Shown here piece by piece: positions 16,565 to 24,558 of a DNA stretch of 30,895 bases. Both the position numbers and the translations under genes were made by a program. Under the pieces are notes generated by a model that saw nothing but the letters and a program-made list of their open reading frames with translations, made no database searches and had not been told where the DNA came from. How positions within the stretch are numbered: the first letter of the stretch is position 1; each line of letters opens with the position of its first letter. Source of the DNA: RGIG3009 sp045590415 (GTDB lineage Bacteria; Bacillota; Clostridia; Oscillospirales; Acutalibacteraceae); NCBI GenBank assembly GCA_045590415.1, contig JAZNRA010000081.1:1-30895 (forward strand), in the 5' to 3' direction.

Positions 16565-17653
16565 ATGAAGTATTCGCAGCAGTTTAAAGAAAAAAAGGAA
16601 CTGGTACAGTCCAAGAGTGTCAGCGTTGGATTTGACGGGTTTATTGATTATGTTGTAAAGCCTGTTAAGACACGTGCAGATGAGAACACTTGCACATACT
16701 ATCCCACTATTGATAAATTCGGGGAAAAAGTATCGAGTCTTGCGGGTATAAGCGGCAATATTGAGCTTGTTTTTGAAAAGACAGATTTCGGCGGTTGCGG
16801 ACCCCACTATATAAACGGGCTTGCAAACATGGGTGTAAACTGCACTTGCGTGGGTACTCTCGGCTATCCCGAAATGAACCCTGTGTTTGATTTGCATAAA
16901 AATTGTAAGACGATAACTGTTGGTGAGCCCGGATATTCGTATCTGTTTGAGTTTGAAGACGGAAAAATAATTATGAGTAATATTAAGGAAATCAGCAAGT
17001 TTACTTGGAATGATTTGATAGAGCGTGTCAGCATTGACGAAATGGTGAAATATTTTGAAGATGCAGATATTATCACTCTTGTGAATTGGAGTTACCTTGT
17101 TCATTTCCACGAAATATATGAAAACTTTCTTGAAGTGGTAATGCCCAAACTCAAAAAGAAGGACAGAAAAATATACATTGATATCGCAGACTGCGCTAAA
17201 AGATCCCCCAATGAAATAAAAGCGGCTCTTAAAATGTTCGGCCGTTACAGTCAGTATGCTCCCACATACCTTGGGCTTAACAAGAGCGAATCAATGGTCA
17301 TGCACTCGGTTTTGTGTGAGGGTGAATACGAGGGTTCCTTGTCCATTGCAAGAGTAATTAAGGAATTCTCCGGCATAGGTACAGTCATCATTCATCCGGT
17401 TGACAGCTCAGCTGCCGTATATGACGGCGGTGAGGTAGAGGTGCAAGGGATTTTATGTGAGAAACCCAAGAAGACCACGGGCGGTGGAGATAATTTTAAT
17501 TCAGGCTTCTGTGCAGGCCTTCTTGCAGGTCTGGACGTAAAGAGTTGCCTTATAAGCGGTATGACAACGTCATATCTTTACGTTAAGAATGGAAAATGTA
17601 ACAGCTTTGATGACATTTCCAAAGCAATGGAAATGTATGACGACAAAGTTTAA
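16565..17653 (+). CDS. PfkB-family carbohydrate kinase
   Basis: 362 residues from ATG 16565 (TTGGAGAG upstream; the frame is open further back but the promoter lies inside it). The C-terminal PfkB signature is KKTTGGGDNFNSGFCAGLLAG, with the catalytic Asp in GGDNF near residue 311. The N-terminal part has VGFDGFIDYVV and GGCGPHYINGLANMGVNCTCVGTLG, as in ribokinase-type folds. It phosphorylates a sugar or sugar-like compound with ATP; the substrate is unknown. Nearby YhcH and AraC remnants and a GH20 enzyme suggest amino-sugar or sialic-acid metabolism, as inference only. Confidence 0.9.
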   Translation: MKYSQQFKEKKELVQSKSVSVGFDGFIDYVVKPVKTRADENTCTYYPTIDKFGEKVSSLAGISGNIELVFEKTDFGGCGPHYINGLANMGVNCTCVGTLGYPEMNPVFDLHKNCKTITVGEPGYSYLFEFEDGKIIMSNIKEISKFTWNDLIERVSIDEMVKYFEDADIITLVNWSYLVHFHEIYENFLEVVMPKLKKKDRKIYIDIADCAKRSPNEIKAALKMFGRYSQYAPTYLGLNKSESMVMHSVLCEGEYEGSLSIARVIKEFSGIGTVIIHPVDSSAAVYDGGEVEVQGILCEKPKKTTGGGDNFNSGFCAGLLAGLDVKSCLISGMTTSYLYVKNGKCNSFDDISKAMEMYDDKV

Positions 17654-17670
17654 TCATTGCAACTTGCCAC

Positions 17671-17707
17671 AAAAAGACGGTACACCAAATGGTGTACCTT
17701 CTTTTTG
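17671..17707. terminator. Bidirectional terminator
   Basis: GGTACACC (17679-17686), loop AAAT, GGTGTACC (17691-17698), flanked by AAAAAG and CTTTTT that extend the stem past one mismatch. It serves the kinase gene and the convergent AraC-type gene. Confidence 0.8.
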
Positions 17708-17709
17708 TG

Positions 17710-18363
17710 TTAATTATATTTTTTTATAAATTTCGAATATTCAGAAGGGGTCACAGATTCATATTTTTTGAATACACTTGAAAAATAGTTGCTATCGGTA
17801 AAACCGCTTAAAAAAGCAATTTCGGTGATAGGATAATCGGTTGAAGCAAGGAGTTTTTTGGCTTGAAGAATCTTTGCAGATATAATATATTCTTTAAAAC
17901 CGATTCCGGATTCTCGTTTAAACATTTTTGAAAAAGAATAAGGACTCATATGGAATTGATCGGCTACACTTTGCAAGGTGATCTCAGGAGCGCTTTGCGA
18001 AAACAAATTCTCATTAATATACGTAATAGCTTTTTCCATCACGGAAGGTGCCGAGGGGGAGGAATCGGTTTTATTGTTGACAGAAATGCGATAAAGAATT
18101 TCTATAAGCTCATGTAGTTGATACTTTAGCATTGCCGTGCGATTGTTTTTTCTTTCTTTACTCTCTTTATATGCTTTGTTCGTGAGAAAATCAATTAGGA
18201 CCATATCTTTATCGCTCAGGGTTAAAATACGGTTTTTGAATAAATTTTCTAAATCCGCCTTCAATTCATCTTCTATCAAACTTCCGTAAAATTGAACAAT
18301 GATTATGGCAAGTACCTTACCACAAAGAATTGTATCAGCAGTTAAATTGATTTCATCCCTCAA
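17710..18363 (-). pseudogene. AraC-family regulator, N-terminally truncated
   Basis: The C-terminal double helix-turn-helix is complete: ITLQSVADQFHMSPYSFSKMFKRESGIGFKEY and PITEIAFLSGFTDSNYFSSVFKKYESVTPSEY (about residues 130-212). The frame has 217 residues against about 280-290 for the family, and the cupin core of the sensor domain is missing. Family-like sequence begins only at IIIVQF (about residue 20); the first 19 residues, MRDEINLTADTILCGKVLA, are the reverse complement of the YhcH-like gene's 5' part. So the gene lost its true 5' end in a deletion. It might still give a DNA-binding fragment if translated; no RBS is evident. Confidence 0.75.
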
Positions 18364-18727
18364 TTTTGATGAATTAAAATGTGGAAGATATGACGTTGAT
18401 GATGAGTTCTTTTATTTAGTTCAGGAATATGAAACTAAAATGCCCCATGAGTGTAAGTTCGAGGCACATAAAAAGTATGTTGATATTCAATACATTGTAA
18501 AAGGTAAAGAATGTATGGAGGTAACCGCTTCTGCATTTTTAGAATGTGAAGTGCCGTACGATTCTCAAAAAGATATTGTATTTTTTAAAGAACCTAAAAT
18601 GGCAAAAAGAATGGTTGTTCCTGCCGGTAACTATGAGATTTTCTTCCCTAAAGATGCTCACAAACCCGGTATAGCAAAAGAAATGCCTGAAAAGGTTTTG
18701 AAAATTGTGGGAAAAGTGAAAATTTAG
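18299..18727 (+). pseudogene. YhcH/YjgK/YiaL-family protein, 5' end lost
   Basis: 142 codons containing the family core GRYDVDDEFFYLVQEYETK, FEAHKKYVDIQYIVKG and MVVPAGNYEIFFPKDAHKPGIA (metal-binding cupin). These proteins occur in sialic acid and other sugar operons and are thought to act on sugar anomers. The frame starts MIMASTLPQRIV, where normal members have a short extra segment (MIFGNIKN type), and no ribosome binding site precedes it. It overlaps the divergent AraC-type frame by 65 bp, which is impossible for two intact genes. A deletion near 18305 most likely joined them. Confidence 0.75.
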
Positions 18728-18742
18728 GGGTATTGGTTAATC

Positions 18743-18786
18743 AATAAAAGAAGGACCATGATTAATTTCATGATCCTTCTTTTATT
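18743..18786 (+). terminator. Terminator behind the YhcH-like gene
   Basis: A 19-bp stem with one mismatch: left arm 18743-18761 (AATAAAAGAAGGACCATGA), loop TTAATT, right arm 18768-18786. Confidence 0.8.
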
Positions 18787-18850
18787 AGGTGGGATTTGAA
18801 CAAATACGAAAACAATATTTGAATCATAAACGTTGAACTTGCGATATAAC

Positions 18851-18879
18851 TTTACAAACTAAAACGCCTTTGTTATAAT
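18851..18879 (+). promoter_or_regulatory. Promoter of the GH20 gene
   Basis: TTTACA (18851-18856), 17-bp spacer, TATAAT (18874-18879). Confidence 0.8.
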
Positions 18880-18918
18880 AAAAAACACAGTATTCACGAT
18901 ATAAACGGAGGTTACAAC

Positions 18919-20382
18919 ATGAATCATCCCATCCCACGTCCCAAAAAGCTTACATTCACAGGCGGTACGATTCCCGCAACGTTTGAATGTGCTGATACTG
19001 ACCCGATTTTTGCTCCTGCCGTCCGTGTGTTTGAGGAGTATGCTAAGCGCCTTTACGCTTCTCTTAACAATACGTCTACAGAGATAAAATTGATTTTTGC
19101 AGACGATCTCGGCGATGGATACCGTATCTTCATCCAAGACAACGCCGTGATTTCAGCTTCCACAAACACCGGCATGAATTATGCACTTGCGACGCTGTTG
19201 CAGTTGGTTGAAACTACCGATGACAGTATGGTTTTTCCGCAATGTGAAATCGTGGATGAGCCGGACAGCAGTTGGCGCGGTGTTATGATTGATACGGTGC
19301 GTTGTTTTCACGAAATCGAATATCTTTATGCCGTGGCAGACCTTTGTTGGTTCTATAAGATGAACCGCTTTCAACTGCATTTGACCGACGATCAGGCGAT
19401 TCGTTTTCCCTTTTCATCGTTACCAAACGCTGTTTCCGACGAGCACTACACGCGCGAGCAGCTTACGGGCTTGATTGAATACTGCCACGACCGCGGTATC
19501 ACGATCGTGCCCGAAATCGACGCTCCCGGTCATTTCCGCGCCTTTAATACGGCTTATCCCGATCTTTTCGGAACGGTTGGTGAAACCGAGGGTGCCGAGA
19601 CAACTGCCGAAACCGGCGGCGTTTCCGGCATAATGAGAGCGGACGAGAAAACATTTTCAATTATGCAACAAATTTTCAAAGAAGTAACGGAAGTGTTTTA
19701 CGATTCGCCGTGGATCCATATCGGTGGGGATGAGGCGCAAATTGATCAATGGGCGAACTGTGAAGCGTCCATGCAATACTGCACGGAACACGGACTCTCC
19801 GATATTCACGAGCTGTACGGCCACTGTGTTGCGCGTTTCAGCCAAATGATCCTTGATATGGGCAAGATCCCTGTAGTCTGGGAAGGTTTTAGTGAAAAGA
19901 CGAATCCTATGATCCCAAAAGAAACCTTAGTGTTTAGTTGGGAATCCTACTATCAAATAGCGCCGTCGTTACTGCGCGGCGGTTTTAACATCATCAATGC
20001 TTCTTGGCAACCGCTTTACATCGTTCATCCGCAGCGGATGTGGCCCACGGAGGAAATCTTGGATTGGGAGAAAAACCGTTGGAACCATTGGTGGGAAAAA
20101 TCACAGGCCACAAAAGCTCCCATCGTGACAGAGGAGAGCCCCGCCATTTTAGGTGGACAAATCTGTGTATGGGGCGACAGAATGCAGCCGTCGAACGGAT
20201 ATGCTCCGCGCTGTGATATGTTACGCGATGAGTTTTCAAAATTAAAAGAACGTCTTCCTGCGCTTGCAGAAAAAACGTGGACATCCTATCAAACAGTTGA
20301 TAAAGAGAAGTTTTTGAGTGATTTGCACTGCTTGAACGATGTTTTCGACAAACTGATATTTTGCAGAGGCAAGTATCAATAA
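18919..20382 (+). CDS. Beta-N-acetylhexosaminidase, glycoside hydrolase family 20
   Basis: 487 residues. Releases terminal GlcNAc/GalNAc by substrate-assisted catalysis. An N-terminal GH20b-like domain is followed by the (beta/alpha)8 barrel starting at SWRGVMIDTVRCFHEIEYLYAVADLCWFYKMNRFQLHLTDDQAIRF. Then come IVPEIDAPGHF and the catalytic pair Asp271-Glu272 in IHIGGDEA; the C-terminal Trp of GGQICVWGD also fits. There is no signal peptide, so it acts in the cytoplasm on imported oligosaccharides or muropeptides. RBS GGAGG. It has its own promoter and terminator. Confidence 0.95.
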   Translation: MNHPIPRPKKLTFTGGTIPATFECADTDPIFAPAVRVFEEYAKRLYASLNNTSTEIKLIFADDLGDGYRIFIQDNAVISASTNTGMNYALATLLQLVETTDDSMVFPQCEIVDEPDSSWRGVMIDTVRCFHEIEYLYAVADLCWFYKMNRFQLHLTDDQAIRFPFSSLPNAVSDEHYTREQLTGLIEYCHDRGITIVPEIDAPGHFRAFNTAYPDLFGTVGETEGAETTAETGGVSGIMRADEKTFSIMQQIFKEVTEVFYDSPWIHIGGDEAQIDQWANCEASMQYCTEHGLSDIHELYGHCVARFSQMILDMGKIPVVWEGFSEKTNPMIPKETLVFSWESYYQIAPSLLRGGFNIINASWQPLYIVHPQRMWPTEEILDWEKNRWNHWWEKSQATKAPIVTEESPAILGGQICVWGDRMQPSNGYAPRCDMLRDEFSKLKERLPALAEKTWTSYQTVDKEKFLSDLHCLNDVFDKLIFCRGKYQ

Positions 20383-20400
20383 ACTGAAAGAGATGTTGTA

Positions 20401-20435
20401 AACAAAACGGCTCAATCGAGCCGTTTTGTTTTTTG
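20401..20435 (+). terminator. Terminator of the GH20 gene
   Basis: AACAAAACGGCTC (20401-20413), loop AATC, complement (20418-20430), TTTTTT follows. Confidence 0.92.
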
Positions 20436-20514
20436 CCAAAGAGAGTTTTGAGAGGTGCTGTTTTGTTGAATTTGTCCATTTTTTGTATTAGGTGATTAGC
20501 ATGGTTGTTTTTGC

Positions 20515-20543
20515 TTGACATGCTGTTTTTAGGATGGTATAAC
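20515..20543 (+). promoter_or_regulatory. Promoter of the M28-like/GNAT operon
   Basis: TTGACA (20515-20520), 17-bp spacer, TATAAC (20538-20543). Transcription would begin near 20550, which rules out the upstream in-frame start at 20505 and argues against 20556. Confidence 0.75.
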
Positions 20544-20582
20544 GAGGATGAAACCATGGGGAACGGAAGGGTGTGTTGTCTA

Positions 20583-22430
20583 ATGAAAAAGTATTTTGAA
20601 ACCTTTTGGGAAATGCGGGATGAAGCATTTCTAAAAGAGCACACGCAAGCATTGCACGCAAGAGAATTGCCGCAGACATATCGCGCCAATCACGATGCAA
20701 TGGACTATGCAGCCGATCTTCTCAAAAAATTAGGGTTTGAACCTGAAAGACCTGAAATTGATTTTGACGGCAAAACCGTTTTTCAGGATAAAGTAATGCC
20801 GTTATGTTGGGATGTTGATCACGCGAAACTTACCATTTTGTCCGATTGGGAAGGGGATAGGGTCATTGCCGATTACGAGCAAGAGCCGTTCTCTGTCATT
20901 CGCGGTTCCGTTTCAACGCCCAAAGAGGGCATCACAACACGCCTAGTTACATGGGATAAAATGATGGCGGGTGAAGATGTCACCGGCGCCATGATTTTGT
21001 TGCCGCAACACATTCTTCCGACCGACAGAGCGTTACCGCCTATTTTAGACAGAGGCGCGATCGGCTTGGTAAGCGGCGGCACCATTGACGGCGGAACACA
21101 TCCTGACTGCTTGCTTTGGGCGAATAACTGCACGGAGACCAACTGTTGGCATCCTATTGAAGGTGAACGCGATTTTATCGCTTACTCCGTATCGCCCAAT
21201 ATGCAGAGAAAGCTGGAAAAAGCTTGTGCCGCGGGTGAAGTGACGGTAAAAGCAGAGTGTGACGGTCGTCGCTTTGCTGGTAAAATGCCTGTTGTTACCA
21301 CTTATCTGAAAGGCGAAAGCCCGAAAGAGTTTTGGATTTTGGCGCACAATGGTGAACCGTTGGAAAACGATAACAACGATGGTGTTTGCCTGAGTATCTT
21401 TGTTTTGAAATTGCTCAAACAAGCAATTGAAGAGGGAAAAGTACCCCCGCTCAAATATTCCATTCGCTTGATCTTGGCGCCGGAATTGTACGGGTTTGCC
21501 GCTTGTGCGAACTATTACGGCCCGATCCTCAAGGGTAAGTGCATTGGTGCTGTCAGCATCGATGGTACTCCGGGAAATGCTCCTCAAATGACGCTTGGCT
21601 TTGCTCCGACAGCTGTTCCGTTCTATTCCAACGTGTTGCTTGAAGCTATGTGGCGCATTTATGAAAATACCATCAATTTGCCGCCGCACATCGGTGCATG
21701 GCATTATTCTTGGTCGGGCGACAGCTTCCTGTCCGATGCCGATATGGGATTGCCCACTATTATGCCGATGGGCGTGCGTTATCCCGAACGTTGCTGGCAC
21801 AATTCGGCTCAACGCTTTGGATATCTCAATTATAAACAGTTCTCTCGTATTTCCGCCGTTTATGCCGCTCATGTGGCGGCAACAGTTTGTCCTGACCCGA
21901 AAGCGATTGCGGAATTCTTACCGACAGCTGCGGACTATTCCATCGCTCGCTTGAGGGGGAAAGCGGATATCTGTCCGCTTCGCCCGGGTACGGATGCGGT
22001 TGCACGTTTGCGCCATGCGGCAGACATTGAAATTGCCAATATCCGTGATTTTGAGAACGCAGGTGTTGATTCCGCATCGATTGAGGCGGCTTGCCAAATC
22101 ATAAACGATTATGTTAATAATACCGATCCTGTACCGGCAGCACCCAATCCGGCAACGCTTATATTGGAAAAGTATGCGGATATCCGTCCCTCCAGATTGA
22201 CTGTTGGCATCCCGCACGACTTTGCCGCCATGCCGATGGGGGTTCGTTTGCGTCCGTACATTGTCGCACTGTTGAGTTTCGTTTTCACCGGTATGGACGG
22301 TAAGAAATCCCTTAAGGATCTGCTTATCGAAGCGGAATGGGATCTGAATACCCGTTACAGCGATGAGGAAATTGAGGATTTTGTCGGCACACTCGAGTTG
22401 ATGGCTCAGTACGGCTATATCAAAATGTAA
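20583..22430 (+). CDS. M28-like (DUF4910-type) metallopeptidase
   Basis: 615 residues from ATG 20583, starting MKKYFETFWEMRDEAFLKEH. The middle has the zinc aminopeptidase pattern: FWILAHNGEPLENDNNDG (His and Asp ligands; about residues 257-274), LILAPELYGF (Glu) and RYPERCWHNSAQR (last His). A protease-associated-like domain precedes it (VTGAMILLPQ...GAIGLVSGG). The C-terminal 90 residues (LLSFVFTGMDGKKSLKDLLIEAEW...) look like a winged helix of unknown role. No signal peptide, so probably cytoplasmic. It is followed 19 bp later by a GNAT gene. The family call is moderate; the peptidase reaction is inferred from the ligands. Confidence 0.78.
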   Translation: MKKYFETFWEMRDEAFLKEHTQALHARELPQTYRANHDAMDYAADLLKKLGFEPERPEIDFDGKTVFQDKVMPLCWDVDHAKLTILSDWEGDRVIADYEQEPFSVIRGSVSTPKEGITTRLVTWDKMMAGEDVTGAMILLPQHILPTDRALPPILDRGAIGLVSGGTIDGGTHPDCLLWANNCTETNCWHPIEGERDFIAYSVSPNMQRKLEKACAAGEVTVKAECDGRRFAGKMPVVTTYLKGESPKEFWILAHNGEPLENDNNDGVCLSIFVLKLLKQAIEEGKVPPLKYSIRLILAPELYGFAACANYYGPILKGKCIGAVSIDGTPGNAPQMTLGFAPTAVPFYSNVLLEAMWRIYENTINLPPHIGAWHYSWSGDSFLSDADMGLPTIMPMGVRYPERCWHNSAQRFGYLNYKQFSRISAVYAAHVAATVCPDPKAIAEFLPTAADYSIARLRGKADICPLRPGTDAVARLRHAADIEIANIRDFENAGVDSASIEAACQIINDYVNNTDPVPAAPNPATLILEKYADIRPSRLTVGIPHDFAAMPMGVRLRPYIVALLSFVFTGMDGKKSLKDLLIEAEWDLNTRYSDEEIEDFVGTLELMAQYGYIKM

Positions 22431-22449
22431 AAGTGGGAGGAAATGCATA

Positions 22450-23214
22450 ATGAAATTTGAAAAATATTTTGCCGGTCAATTGCCCAATGATGCGTATGAA
22501 GCACTTTGGAGTATGGTTAAGGATGATAAACCGGAAGTGGCGCATGCCGAAACCATTAGAAGACGTGTAAAGGGCGAACTTGCCGATTTGTGTGTGGATA
22601 ATTATTATATGGCATACGACGAGAACGGATGCTACAGCCGACTGTGGTCCGGTTGGGGCAAACACAAGGACGCCATCGGCAATTTCGGTCACTTTTTAAC
22701 CTTGCCCGAAGCTCGCGGAAAAGGTCTTGGCGACGAGGTTTTGAAAGTTTGGGCATCGGATATCTTAACGCGTGGCGATGTGCCTTTGGCGCTGTTCTGC
22801 ACGGCAGAACCCGCTATTATCGATCGCTTTTATCGTAAATATGGTTTCCGTGAAATTGATCCTACTAAGCACGGCGGTTATCTCTATCGTCCGCTTGGCA
22901 ATTCACCGGAAACCTTTACGGAATTTTGTGCCAAGTATTATCAACCCTCCAAAACCTTAATTCACAAACGCGGAAATCTGGAATACCGTCACGAACTGGA
23001 TTGTTTGCTCCGCTTTGCAATGTCCATGATAGGGAAGGGCGACGACTTCCTTATGGGCGAGTATGAGTTTGTTGAAGAATATCTGATCTTCTGTCCGGAA
23101 CGCGTCGGCATGCTGTTTGCCGAGGACGGTCACTGCGTTGGCTGGAGTCTTGACGGAAATATCGTTCTACATCCCTTGTATACCGATTCTGAAATCATCA
23201 ATAACATTTATTAA
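22450..23214 (+). CDS. GNAT-family acetyltransferase
   Basis: 254 residues. The acetyl-CoA site is in FGHFLTLPEARGKGLGDEVLKVW (R-G-K-G-L-G; about residues 78-98), and FYRKYGFREID is the typical C-terminal beta-alpha of the N-acetyltransferase fold. About 100 further residues follow that I do not recognise. RBS GTGGGAGG. Translationally coupled to the M28-like gene; the acceptor substrate is unknown, though a role beside a peptidase suggests amino acid or peptide acetylation. Confidence 0.85.
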   Translation: MKFEKYFAGQLPNDAYEALWSMVKDDKPEVAHAETIRRRVKGELADLCVDNYYMAYDENGCYSRLWSGWGKHKDAIGNFGHFLTLPEARGKGLGDEVLKVWASDILTRGDVPLALFCTAEPAIIDRFYRKYGFREIDPTKHGGYLYRPLGNSPETFTEFCAKYYQPSKTLIHKRGNLEYRHELDCLLRFAMSMIGKGDDFLMGEYEFVEEYLIFCPERVGMLFAEDGHCVGWSLDGNIVLHPLYTDSEIINNIY

Positions 23215-23219
23215 TTTTA

Positions 23220-23247
23220 GGCCTCCGATCTCTCGGAGGCCTTTTCC
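23220..23247 (+). terminator. Terminator of the GNAT gene
   Basis: GGCCTCCGA (23220-23228), loop TCTC, TCGGAGGCC (23233-23241), then TTTT. Confidence 0.9.
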
Positions 23248-23302
23248 GTTAAACAAAACCGTCGTCGGGGAGACCTAAATCCTTCCCTTATTCCGATTTT
23301 GC

Positions 23303-23323
23303 CAACTATACAAAATGAATATT
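23303..23323 (+). repeat. Left attachment site (dif-like half plus centre)
   Basis: CAACTATACAAAAT then GAATATT, identical to 28302-28322. The right arm present at the other end is absent here (CGGGGGTAG follows), so this is the junction of the host arm and the phage arm. Confidence 0.85.
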
Positions 23324-23337
23324 CGGGGGTAGATAAT

Positions 23338-23523
23338 ATGCAATCAAATATTGTGAAAGCGTTTCGACAACGTTTAATTCGTGCTGGGTTTACGTCTGTT
23401 AGTATTGACTGTTATGGCGGCTTTTATTTTGTTTCTTGCGTTTCTCCGGATGGCGATCGTGTCAGTAAACATATGGATGAACGAGAAATGATGTGTAGTC
23501 CACGTCGAACATATACATTATAA
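23338..23523 (+). CDS. Small phage protein, 61 residues
   Basis: Starts MQSNIVKAFRQRLIRAGFTS, with GGGGGT eight bases upstream; the frame is open further back, through attL. Basic N-terminal helix, then FYFVSCVSPDGDRVSKHM, probably a small alpha/beta protein. In the circular phage it would follow the 79-residue ORF across attP. No family is recognised. Confidence 0.65.
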   Translation: MQSNIVKAFRQRLIRAGFTSVSIDCYGGFYFVSCVSPDGDRVSKHMDEREMMCSPRRTYTL

Positions 23524-23537
23524 TTTTTACCCGGTAA

Positions 23538-23608
23538 GTACACAACGTCGTGTACCACGTGGTACATGCTTTTGTGTACCATCCGGATGGTACACGTCGA
23601 CGGTGTAC
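23538..23608 (+). repeat. Cluster of four GTAC-centred palindromes
   Basis: In 71 bp: GTACACAACGTCGTGTAC (23538-23555, eight of nine pairs), TGTACCACGTGGTACA (23551-23566, perfect), TGTACCATCCGGATGGTACA (23575-23594, perfect, extendable by one pair) and GTACAC-N7-GTGTAC (23590-23608). Neighbouring units share bases, so they can form alternative hairpins. On the single-stranded phage genome this is a good candidate for the complementary-strand origin or the packaging signal (inference). Confidence 0.85.
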
Positions 23609-23626
23609 TGCTCCTGGGATAGAAAA

Positions 23627-23653
23627 GACCACTCCTCGCGGAGTGGCCTTTTT
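23627..23653. terminator. Bidirectional terminator
   Basis: CCACTCC (23629-23635), loop TCGC, GGAGTGG (23640-23646), then CCTTTTTTT on the plus strand and TCTTTTC on the minus strand. It stops the 61-residue ORF and the convergent repressor gene. Confidence 0.85.
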
Positions 23654-23682
23654 TTGCGTTTATTTGCCCCATTTTGGCGTTT

Positions 23683-23907
23683 TCACTCCAAAGGTGGGTA
23701 CGGTCTACCTTTTGGTAGTCCAAGCACATAATCGGCAGATACGCGTAAGAAATCGCACGCTTGCTTAAAATAGGGTAACGGCATAAGGTGCGTTCCATTT
23801 TCGTATTTTCCGTATTGTTGCTTTGATATACCGAGTGCTTTTCCAATTTGCTCTTGTGTTATGTCTTTTCCGGTTCTTATCAGTTTTAGTCGATCGTAGT
23901 ACTCCAT
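23683..23907 (-). CDS. XRE-family phage repressor
   Basis: 74 residues: MEYYDRLKLIRTGKDITQEQ, then IGKALGISKQQYGKYENGTH (helix-turn-helix, residues about 18-40), then PLPYFKQACDFLRVSADYVLGL, typical of short Cro/C1-type regulators. RBS GAGGTG. It is the only phage gene read leftward and is divergent from the structural operon, the standard layout for an immunity repressor. Likely operators are the AAAGTAAAYA repeats in the intergenic region. Confidence 0.9.
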   Translation of the reverse strand: MEYYDRLKLIRTGKDITQEQIGKALGISKQQYGKYENGTHLMPLPYFKQACDFLRVSADYVLGLPKGRPYPPLE

Positions 23908-23937
23908 GCCATTTCACCTCGAAATTTTTATAGCATG

Positions 23938-24008
23938 AAAGTAAATAAAAGTGTTGACAAAGTAAACACATGTTGCTACAATAGGGGTGTAGTCAAATGT
24001 GACTACAC
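23938..24008 (+). promoter_or_regulatory. Main phage promoter with probable operators and a start-site hairpin
   Basis: Promoter TTGACA (23954-23959), 17-bp spacer, TACAAT (23977-23982). Direct repeats AAAGTAAATA (23938-23947) and AAAGTAAACA (23959-23968) are 21 bp apart, two helical turns, and the second overlaps the -35/spacer: probable repressor operators. GTGTAGTCA-AATG-TGACTACAC (23987-24008) is a perfect 9-bp inverted repeat at the expected transcription start, either a third regulatory site or a 5' RNA hairpin. Confidence 0.75.
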
Positions 24009-24046
24009 AATAAAACTCTAATACAGAGAAAAGGAGATAGGGAAAA

Positions 24047-24310
24047 ATGAAAGTCAAAATCGTAGGTATCGAAAATCAAGATTACAAGTTGGACAGTGGG
24101 TATTCGTTCAAAGGGAAGAAAATTCATTGTATTGACTTGGAATCGCAAAAGAACGGTCTGTCTGGTAATCTTACCACTGTTTTCAAGATCGCCGACGATT
24201 CGCCGTTGGCAGTTGTACCGATCGTAATCGGTGCGGAGTACACGTGCTTTTTCAATCAAAAAGGCGCGCTTGACTATCTCGCGAATAACGCGAAATCCGA
24301 AAATCGGTAA
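24047..24310 (+). CDS. Probable ssDNA-binding protein (gene V analogue)
   Basis: 87 residues, first gene of the structural operon, RBS AAAAGGAGAT. MKVKIVGIENQDYKLDSGYS, then FKGKKIHCIDLESQ and a beta-rich remainder with PLAVVPIVIGAEYTCFF. Position, all-beta look and size (the M13 gene V protein also has 87 residues) point to the protein that coats replicated single strands. There is no diagnostic motif, so the function is inference. Confidence 0.6.
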   Translation: MKVKIVGIENQDYKLDSGYSFKGKKIHCIDLESQKNGLSGNLTTVFKIADDSPLAVVPIVIGAEYTCFFNQKGALDYLANNAKSENR

Positions 24311-24333
24311 AATCACCTTGCGCGCGGTGATTT
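24310..24333 (+). other. Hairpin between gene V analogue and coat genes
   Basis: AAATCACC (24310-24317), loop TTGCGCGC, GGTGATTT (24326-24333). No T tract follows; probably an RNA processing or stability element that raises coat mRNA levels. Confidence 0.5.
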
Positions 24334-24378
24334 ACGATAATTTCTAATGCAGAAATCTAACGAAAGGAGCACATACGA

Positions 24379-24546
24379 ATGGCTGAATTTCTCGGTAGCA
24401 TTGGCACGTTCTTCACTCAAGCAATGACTTGGATGGGTTCTGTGCTGAACACTGTTGTTGAAACTCCGGCTCTGCTTGTCCTCGTAATCGCAATGCCTGT
24501 TATCGGTTTTGCGATCGGCTTGCTGAAACGTCTCATTCGTCTGTAA
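24379..24546 (+). CDS. Major coat protein 1 (pVIII type)
   Basis: 55 residues, RBS AAAGGAGC. MAEFLGSIGTFFTQAMTWMG is an amphipathic N-terminal helix; residues about 23-48 are a membrane helix (TPALLVLVIAMPVIGFAIGL); the end is basic, LKRLIRL. This is the plan of filamentous phage pVIII, but without a cleavable signal peptide. A paralogue follows 12 bp downstream. Confidence 0.88.
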   Translation: MAEFLGSIGTFFTQAMTWMGSVLNTVVETPALLVLVIAMPVIGFAIGLLKRLIRL

Positions 24547-24558
24547 GGTGGTGTAAAA

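Noticed and set aside
16333..17668. TGCAACTTGCC occurring twice, at about 16333 and 17658, both near terminators
   Set aside because: Only 11 bases are shared and the flanks differ; chance or a minor repeat, not enough for a call.
21045..21872. Open frame of 275 codons on the minus strand
   Set aside because: Shadow of the M28-like peptidase gene; its composition is not protein-like.
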